Assembly (NCBI GenBank): GCA_028554755.1
Contig: JAPTOF010000012.1
Location: forward strand, 5,857,501 to 5,921,500
DNA length: 64,000 nucleotides
DNA from: Cordia subcordata
Taxonomy: Eukaryota > Streptophyta > Magnoliopsida > Boraginales > Cordiaceae
Reading direction: 5' to 3'
The notes beneath the pieces are model-generated. The model ran no database searches and was not told the origin of the DNA. It saw only the letters and a program-made list of their open reading frames with translations. Positions 57,769-64,000 of the stretch are shown here, in pieces (the stretch's first letter is position 1; each line of letters begins with the position of its first letter). The position numbers and the translations under genes are program-made.

Positions 57769-59766
57769 TCACTGCTCCACACCGCAAATAGCAACCAAGT
57801 CCAAACAATGCTTGAACTTGCTGACTGGAACCACCTTAGTCATCATATCTGCTGGATTCTCATGGGTAGAAATCTTCTGCACCGATATGATTCCTTGTGA
57901 TATAATATCTCTGATAAAATGATATCTGATATCAATGTGTTTAGTTCTCTCATGACACATCTGATTCTTCGTCAGATGGATTGCACTCTGGCTGTCACAA
58001 AAGACTGTACTTGTATCTTGCTGCAGTCCAAGATCACGAATCAGGCCTTATAACCACATGGCCTCCTTTACGACACGCAATTGCCATGTACTCCGTTTCA
58101 GTAGTCGACAATGCCACAGTAGACTGTAATGTCGCTTTCCAACTGATAGCACATTCAGAGAGAGTAAACACATAACCCGTCAGAGATCTTATCTTATCAA
58201 GGTCACCCGCAAAGTCTGAATCACAATAACCCACCAACCTCGCGCAATCTCCAGTCATCTTGCTAAATAGCAAACCTCCATTTGTAGTGCCACGCAAGTA
58301 TCTCATTATCCATTTCACCGCTTCCTAGTGTGCTTTCCCAGGTGATACCATATATCTGCTCACAACACTAACTGCATGTGAAATATCAGGACGAGTGCAC
58401 ACCATAGCATACATCAAGCTACCAACAGCACTCGAGTATGGAACATGAGACATATGCTCCACCTCCTCCTCAGTTTTAGGTGACAAATCTGCAGACAATT
58501 TGAAATGAGCATCAAGCGGCACACTCACAGGCTTAGCTTTAAGCATCCCGAAACGCTCCAGCACCTTCTCAATATAACTTTGTTGAGACAAGAACAGCTT
58601 CCCAGCGTTTCTATATCTGTGGATCTCCATGCCAAGAATCTTCTTTGCTGCTCCAAGATCCATCATCTCAAACTCATCACCTAGCCGCTTCTTTAATTCA
58701 TCGATTGCAGACATGCTTTTAGCAGCAATGATCATATCATCGACATACAACAACAAATACACAAACGAACCATTTGGAAGCTTCTTGAGATATACACAGC
58801 TGTCGTAAGCACTCCTTGTATATCCAGCACTTACCATGAATGTGTCAAATCTCTTGTACCATTACCGAGGTGACTGCTTCAACCCATACAAGGACTTCTT
58901 CAGTTTGCAAACATGGTTCCCCTTACCAGGAACTACATACCCCTCCGGCTGACTCATGTAAATTTGCTCTTCAAGATCACCATGCAAAAACGCCGTTTTC
59001 ACATCTAGCTGCTCAAGCTCTAAGTCATGAAGAGCAACCAAGGCAAGTAAAACCCTGATGGAAGTATGCTTCACAACTGGAAAGAACACTTCGTTGAAGT
59101 CAACACCCTCCCTTTGTGTATAGCCTTTTGCCACCAATCGTGCCTTGTATCGAGGTCTCTCAACCCCTGGAGTACCTTCCTTTTTCTTGTAAACCCATTT
59201 GCAACCAACAACTCGCTGTCCCTTAGGCAATTCCACAAGCTCCCATGTTTGATTCTTATGAAGAGACTCAATCTCTTCACTCATGGCACCCACCCACTGA
59301 GCAGAATCTTTCCCAGATATGGCCTCTTTGTATGAATTCGGCTCATGTCCTTCAATTGTTTCGGCAAGTAGTCAGCAGGCTTACCAGACCATAATTCAAA
59401 AGGAGTTTTCAATTCAATAGTTTTAGATGGAGACCTATTCACCAAGTAGCATGCCGTATTGACGGCTTCAGCCCAAAAGTCTTGACTCAAACCAGATTGG
59501 GAGAGCATACAATGAGCTCTCTCTACCAGAGTTCTATTCATGCGTTCTGCAACTCCATTCTGTTGTGGTGTCCCTACACATGTGCGGTGTCTCACAATGC
59601 CATGTTTCTTGCAGAACTCATCAAACTCTTTGTTGCAATATTCCAACCCATTGTCAGTCCTAAGACGCTTAATTTGTTTACCAGTCTGCTTCTCAATCAA
59701 CGTCTTCCACTCGACAAATGTTGGAAACGCCTCATCTTTAGTTTTTAAGAAGTATACCCACACCAT
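57769..59766 (-). pseudogene. copia pol: integrase, reverse transcriptase, RNase H (broken)
   Basis: The integrase core shows RTDNGLEY, GTPQQNGVAERMNRT (the D and E of the catalytic triad) and FELWSGKPADY. It then jumps near 59,370 to YLAETIEGHEPNSY: the integrase C-terminal part and linker are deleted. Reverse transcriptase follows: NQTWELVELPKG, CKWVYKKKEG, QLDVKTAFLHGDL, SLYGLKQSPR, a TAA stop (58,862-58,864), then LLLYVDDMI, the YVDD active site. A TAG (58,325-58,327) interrupts GKAH..EAVKW. The RNase H part shows CDSDFAGD, ALSTTETEY and, after a frame change near 58,030, a tail with [10 protein letters not shown] ending GVEQ. No enzyme can be made from this copy in one piece. Confidence 0.92.
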
Positions 59767-61303
59767 CCGAGAGTATGTATCAATGAAAGTGATGTAATAC
59801 CTGGCACCTTTCTTGGAAGGAACTTTATTAGGACCCCAAAGATCAGAATGAATATAATCAAGTGTGCCTTTGGTGTTCTCCTCGCCTCATCGAACTTCAC
59901 CCTGGTTTGCTTTCCAAAGACACAATGCTCGCAGAATTCAAGCTTTCCAGTTCTTTGTCCACAAAGCAAATCCCTCTTGCTCAGCTCGGTTAGTCCCCTC
60001 TTGCTCAGTTCGGTTAGTCCCCTCTCGCTCATATGGCCCAACCTTTTGTTCCATAACTGCGTAGTGTCATTATCACTCTCCTCGGATGTAACAGCTGCAA
60101 CACCTGTAACTGTACTACCTTGAAGGATATATAGGCCGCCAGTCAAGTTCCCTTTCAAGAGCACAATTGCATCTTTGGTCACCTTTAAGACACCATTCTC
60201 ACTTCGGAATTTGTATCCATGAGAATCCAAACGCCCAAGAGAAATCAAGTTTTTCTTCAGCTCCGGTACATGCCAACACTCGAGAGATCTTGTAATACCA
60301 TCAAACATCTTGATATTTACGATGCCCATTCCCTCCACCTTTAACGAAAGATCATTGCCTAGAAAGACTTTCCCTTCTCTTTTGGAATAAGAAGAGAACC
60401 AGTCGCGCCTAGGACACATATGGAACGTTGCACCAGTATCAATAATCCATTGGCTTTGCCACTGTGATCCACTTACAATCAAAACTTCCCCGGTACTACT
60501 CGAGTTATCTCTATCACTGTCAGCACTCTCCACCACATTAGCTGAATTCTCCACCTTTTTCTTTCCTTTTCTCAGTCTTGGACATTCTTTCTTAATGTGA
60601 CCCTTTTCGCCACACTCGAAACAGCGTAGCTTCCTTGCTCTTAATTTTGACCTTGACTTGCTTTGCTTTCTACCCGAAGATCCACCTCTATTCTCCGATC
60701 TCCCTCTACTCACTAAACCTTCCCCATGAACTTCTTCCTTATGTCCCGGAATATGTGTTTGAAGATCCTTCGATTTTAATGAAGTAATCACATCTTCAAA
60801 AGTAATTTTATCCCTCCCATACAACATAGTGTCCACAAAGTTCATATATGAAGGCGGTAAGGAGCATAATACGATCATAGCTTGATCTTCGTCATCAATT
60901 TTAACACCCACATCCTTCAAAGCAATAAAACAAGAGGTAAACTCATCAAGGTGTTGTTTTAGTGAGGTACCTTCTTTCATTCTAAGATGATACAATCGCT
61001 TCTTCAAGTAGAGGCGATTAGTGAGAGATTTAGATGCATACAATTCCACCAAAGTATTCCAAGCCTCAACTGCTGCCGTCTCAAAGAATCTCCAAAGAAT
61101 ACTTCATTTGTCACACATATGTATTGCACTCAAGGCTTTCGCCGAGTTCTTCTCTCTGGTTCTATCTTTTTCGGGATCACTCCTTCAATGACTTTCCAAA
61201 GTCCTTGCATTGTCATAAATGCCTTGAATCTGATCCTCCAAAGACTGAAACTCATTCTCTCGTCAAACTTCTCGATTTCAAACTTTTCACCTGTGGAAGA
61301 CAT
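59745..61303 (-). pseudogene. copia gag and protease (frameshifted)
   Basis: ATG at 61,303 starts MSSTGEKFEIEKFDE. The frame breaks near 61,110 and resumes at LVELYASKSLTNRLYL. The gag body is followed by a CCHC zinc knuckle (CFECGEKGHIKKEC), the protease site DTGATFHMC, and the pre-integrase segment (LWNKRLGHMSERGL...CEHCVFGK). A 24-base in-frame tandem duplication (59,975-60,022) repeats GLTELSKR in the pre-integrase part. The frame is lost again near 59,800, just before the first integrase Asp region. Confidence 0.92.
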
Positions 61304-61348
61304 CTTCGTTTGCTCAAAACTCACACTTCGGGATTGAATTTGGCTCAA

Positions 61349-62454
61349 TGGACCGCAAAAACAGATTCAGCACGTCGAAAAACCTTAGGAACACCCCTGG
61401 TCAACTTTGGTCAACACCAATCAAAGTCAAACCTGTTGGTCAAAGTCAACACTGTCCCTAAACACGTAATTCAGAGCAGAATCTGGAAAAACAGAGCCCA
61501 AAAACGGACTCAGCACGTCGAAAAACGTGGGGTAAGGGCTGGTCAAACTCGGTCAACCCTTGGTCAAAGGTCAACGGTCAAAGTCAAACCCAGTCAAACC
61601 CTGGTCAACGCCGGTCAAAGGTCAAAACAGTTTTTTTTTCTCTTCTTGGACTAGGCCCAATTCAAAAAAAAAAAATTCCCCCTTCTTTTTTTTATAGACT
61701 AAAAAACCCAAGCCCAAAAAAAAAAGTTTTTTTTTTTTAAATGAAAAACTTGCCAAGCCCAAAAAACAAAAAAAAACTTTCAGACCAAAAAAAAATTGAA
61801 CAAGGCCCACTACTCCGGCCCGATTCTCAACCCAAGCCCAGAAGGGTTATCTTCCAATTTTTTTTTTATTAATGGAACCTAGCCCAGTCCAAAATAATAA
61901 TAATAACCCAGTCCAACCCAAACCCAAAACCAGAACTCAACCCAAAAGAAAACCAAATATACCCGAAATATCAAACAAAACCCGACCCTAGTCCAGCCCA
62001 ATTTCTTGTCTTCTTCACCCGTCTTGTTGAACCAAAACGCAGCCAACCCGACCCGGTGGTTCCTTGCTCTACAGGCCTCCAAACTCGACCCCGTCAGCAC
62101 CGACGCCCTCTTCGTTCGATAGCGACCTCAGCAGCACCAATATCGGACCAAGTTAATGCCAGAAAACGCAGCCTCCGACAACACCAAGCGCGCCAAGCTT
62201 CTTCTTCAATGGCAACTTGCTCCTTCGGCCACCAAATTCGATGACAGAGGTACCGTTGAGTTCCTTGCGTGACGACGAACACAACGATACCAAGTTTCAG
62301 AGATTTGGTTACTCCGGCGAGCGAGTTCGAACAAGACCAAATTAAGGCTGTGTTTGGTAGTTTGAAAAAAAAATAATAATAAGGCTCTGTTTGGTTTGAG
62401 GCTTTATTTGTACGATGAGTTTTGTTTTTCCTTGCAGCGGATTAAAACCTATAA
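61349..62454 (-). other. Long untranslated leader of the copia element
   Basis: About 1.1 kb separates the primer site from gag. It holds a cluster of TTGACC/TTGAC words (61,396-61,626), poly-A/T runs (61,630-61,800) and a more GC-rich block (62,040-62,330) that might be captured host sequence. Near the primer site two 'ggctctgtttgg'-like words recall Tourist MITE ends. No gene was recognised. Confidence 0.6.
61396..61626 (-). promoter_or_regulatory. W-box-like cluster in the copia leader
   Basis: On the element's sense strand TTGACC occurs about 11 times and TTGACT about four more times within 231 bases. TTGAC[C/T] is the core bound by WRKY transcription factors. Two diverged sub-blocks both start with 'cagcacgtcgaaaaac' (about 61,360 and 61,511), so the cluster grew by duplication. 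Binding is not shown. Confidence 0.5.
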
Positions 62455-62465
62455 CTCTGATACCA
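62455..62465 (-). promoter_or_regulatory. Primer binding site
   Basis: TGGTATCAGAG on the minus strand, three bases inside the 5' LTR; the usual initiator-Met tRNA complement of plant copia elements. Confidence 0.92.
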
Positions 62466-62468
62466 GTT

Positions 62469-62760
62469 TGTTGGGGGAAAAACATGCAAACACGAAGAAT
62501 ACGAGAAGAAATAACGAACACAATAATTACGTGGTTCGGCTTTGAAGTCTACGTCCACGGGCAGCAGAGAATAATTATATTACTGATCACGAATGCTACA
62601 AGGCTCTCACTTTGGTTTCTCTCTCACACCTTAACGTAATGAAGATTGCCACATATTTATAGTGCTAGGGTTTCCTAAACCTATTAAGCAACTAATTAAT
62701 TATGGGTCACAAAAGATAATAAGTGAATAAGGAGCCAAAAAATACGGGCCACATTCAACA
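62469..62760 (-). repeat. 5' LTR of the copia element
   Basis: Same sequence as 57,408-57,697 with few differences. On the minus strand it holds a TATAAATATG box (near 62,655) for the element's own promoter. Confidence 0.95.
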
Positions 62761-62765
62761 GAATT

Positions 62766-63189
62766 GAAGGCATGTCCTCATCTCATGGCAGAAACCAAGC
62801 AAGAGCATATAGCTTAATGTGGGTGGGTGATCGAAAGACAATCCAGGATAGCGGCTACAGGAGGCATTTTCAAGGACACAAAAGGCCATTAGGTTGATGG
62901 CTTTGTAGCAAAAATAGGCATTGGTACGAATAACGCAGCAGAGCTATTGGCTGTATGGGAAGGGTTGTAGCAAGCGACGAGAATGGGCATTGAGCACCTT
63001 ATTCTTGAAACAGATTCGCAAACTATTGTCAAACGGCTCTTGGGTGCTCCAATTGCAACCAGCCCGTTCAAGTTGCTTCTCGAGAACTGTAAGCAGATGC
63101 TGCTAGCTCGTAGGGGTTATTTTGTGGTGCACGCTTTTCGTGAAGCGAACCATTATGCAAACTGGATTGCAAACTATGGTTTGAGCTAA
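62766..63189 (+). mobile_element. LINE 3' part, right piece: RNase H domain
   Basis: It continues the LINE after the copia insertion. It reads, with a frame break, GIGTNNAAELLAVWEGL and then HLILETDSQTIVKRLL, FKLLLENCKQML and HAFREANHYANWIANYGLS-stop (63,189). This is the RNase H-type domain (RVT_3) found at the end of plant L1-type elements; the Glu of AELLA and the Asp of ETDS are catalytic positions. It is a relic. Confidence 0.85.
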
Positions 63190-63602
63190 CTTTTGGACAT
63201 CACTACTATTCTGGAAGTACAGTTACTTTGCGTGTTTTAATTGTATAAGACATGGCAGGTGAAACATCATCTCTGACGATTGAGTAAAGTGTCTGCCTTT
63301 ACCTCCAAGGAAAAAGAAAAAAGGAGAATTACAATGAATATATTTGTTTGCATGAATGAAATGTCTCAATACTTGTACTAATAAGAAGGAAGACTTTCCT
63401 CTTTTTGAAGACGATACAGAGGTTTTTTCTTCATTTTCCCCCCACATTGTCTACTCTCCCTCTTCAAAAGACAATTTTGCCAGTTCCTTAAATCCAATAA
63501 AATCAAAAATAAATCTTATCCTACTAGCTATGATCGACTATATGCAAATAACTCATTGAACGATAGAAAACGAAAAACCTTGCTGTTTAGATTTTCTGCA
63601 CA
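63190..63602. other. LINE tail and TBL 3' flank
   Basis: No gene seen up to about 63,440. From about 63,440 the sequence matches 17,285-17,440 and its mirror in the left arm (5,400-5,555), as the shared 3' flank of the TBL gene. Confidence 0.6.
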
Positions 63603-63973
63603 TCAATGAGGGCGATAATCTTGCAACAGAAGAGCATACAATATCTCATTCCATGCATCAGGGACCCCCGGTAAACACCAATGGATGCAATCAGCAAAGT
63701 TTTTGGGATCTGATCTCTGTTCTTTAGTCAAGAGCTTCCCTTTACGTTCTCCATATATTGAAGTATGTCCATCTTTTCTAAATTCGGACATCTGCGTAAT
63801 GTTTAACAATTGTACGTCGACTTTCATTTGTGATATGACATCTCTCACAATTCTCATAATATCAAGATTCGAACCAGTTCCCCAATACGATGATCCTTCT
63901 ATAGGGTATGACTCGTTGAAGCAATTTCCATCACTTCCAGGTTTCCACTCCCAGCTCCTATGTAATGAAAAGT
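63603..63973 (-). CDS. TBL/PMR5-type polysaccharide O-acetyltransferase, last exon
   Basis: Last exon of a trichome-birefringence-like (PC-esterase) gene; an AG acceptor precedes 63,973 and the earlier exons lie beyond the window. It reads RSWEWKPGSDGNCFNE, SYPIEGSSYWGTG, MSEFRKDGHTSIYGE and DCIHWCLPGVPDAWNE, ending DYRPH-stop. DCxH near the end is the DxxH motif that supplies the catalytic Asp and His; the GDS motif would be in an earlier exon. The family is Golgi-membrane-bound and acetylates xylan, mannan, pectin or related wall polymers; the substrate cannot be told here. The exon has no disablement. The stops seen in the fragments at 5,175 and 17,439 are absent. Confidence 0.88.
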
Positions 63974-64000
63974 CTCAGGTTATGTCATTGCACTAAGGCT

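Larger units (their letters stand above)
57408..62760 (-). mobile_element. Complete but defective Ty1-copia retrotransposon
   Basis: 5,353 bases bounded by LTRs of 290 and 292 bases. The 5-base target duplication GAATT (57,403-57,407 and 62,761-62,765) is intact. It has a primer site for initiator-Met tRNA, a polypurine tract, a 1.1 kb leader, gag and pol in copia order (protease, integrase, reverse transcriptase, RNase H). It is disabled by about four frameshifts, two in-frame stops and one internal deletion. The Cys-knuckle, motif wording and LTR ends resemble the Tork/Tnt1 group. The LTRs differ by about eight substitutions and two or three one-base indels by eye, so the insertion is not very recent. 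Confidence 0.95.

Noticed and set aside
61034..61654. 206-residue open frame on the plus strand
   Set aside because: Antisense to copia gag and its leader; Val/Lys-rich runs come from the GGTCAA repeats.
62056..62282. GC-rich open frames on both strands in the copia leader
   Set aside because: No domain recognised; possibly captured sequence, but not enough to call a gene.
1..64000. tRNA or other structural RNA genes
   Set aside because: No convincing cloverleaf or B-box/A-box pair was noticed by eye; a tRNAscan run would be needed to exclude them.

Overview
This window is nuclear DNA from a flowering plant, most likely a eudicot. It is AT-rich with intron-split genes. The recognisable families are an F-box protein, a YUCCA flavin monooxygenase, a trichome-birefringence-like (TBL) acetyltransferase, an RPA70-like protein and mitochondrial malate dehydrogenase. 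It also holds plant Ty1-copia, LINE and Tourist-type elements and a nuclear copy of plastid 16S rDNA. The species cannot be named from sequence alone. The window is gene-poor and mostly duplicated or transposon-derived. Only three coding units look intact as far as they can be read: one F-box gene (34,611-36,023), one unknown zinc-ribbon/acidic-repeat gene (50,163-51,158), and the last exon of a TBL gene that runs off the right edge (63,603-63,973).

Layout. (1) 1-5,617 and 17,217-22,835 are near-identical inverted arms around an 11.6 kb spacer. Each arm carries the same gene pieces in mirror order: a TBL 3' tail, an unknown exon, two TIR elements, and a frameshifted copy of the zinc-ribbon/acidic-repeat gene. 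(2) The spacer holds a decayed malate dehydrogenase first exon, a Tourist-like MITE, LTR-like sequence, an F-box pseudogene, a YUCCA pseudogene and a decayed tandem repeat. (3) 22,836-26,401 continues the right arm as 'segment A' (17,667-26,401). A diverged direct copy, 'segment B', lies at 44,373-55,917. F-box copies precede both segments in the same orientation, so a larger tandem duplication (F-box plus segment) is likely. (4) 26,402-33,100 is T-rich non-coding DNA with a dead copia fragment and a plastid rDNA insert. (5) 33,100-44,372 holds the intact F-box gene between two copies of a dispersed repeat, a solo LTR, an RPA70-like pseudogene and a MITE with an internal tandem array. (6) Segment B adds a Mutator-like long-TIR element and a 2.1 kb tandem duplication, and carries the intact zinc-ribbon/acidic-repeat gene. 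(7) 56,650-63,189 is the 3' part of a LINE split by a complete but defective copia element (57,408-62,760, target duplication GAATT). (8) The TBL last exon closes the window.

The genes do not form a pathway. What links them is the history of the locus: repeated segmental duplication and inversion, transposon insertion whose empty sites can be seen in sister copies, and decay. Coordinates of diverged repeats were set by eye and may be off by several bases.
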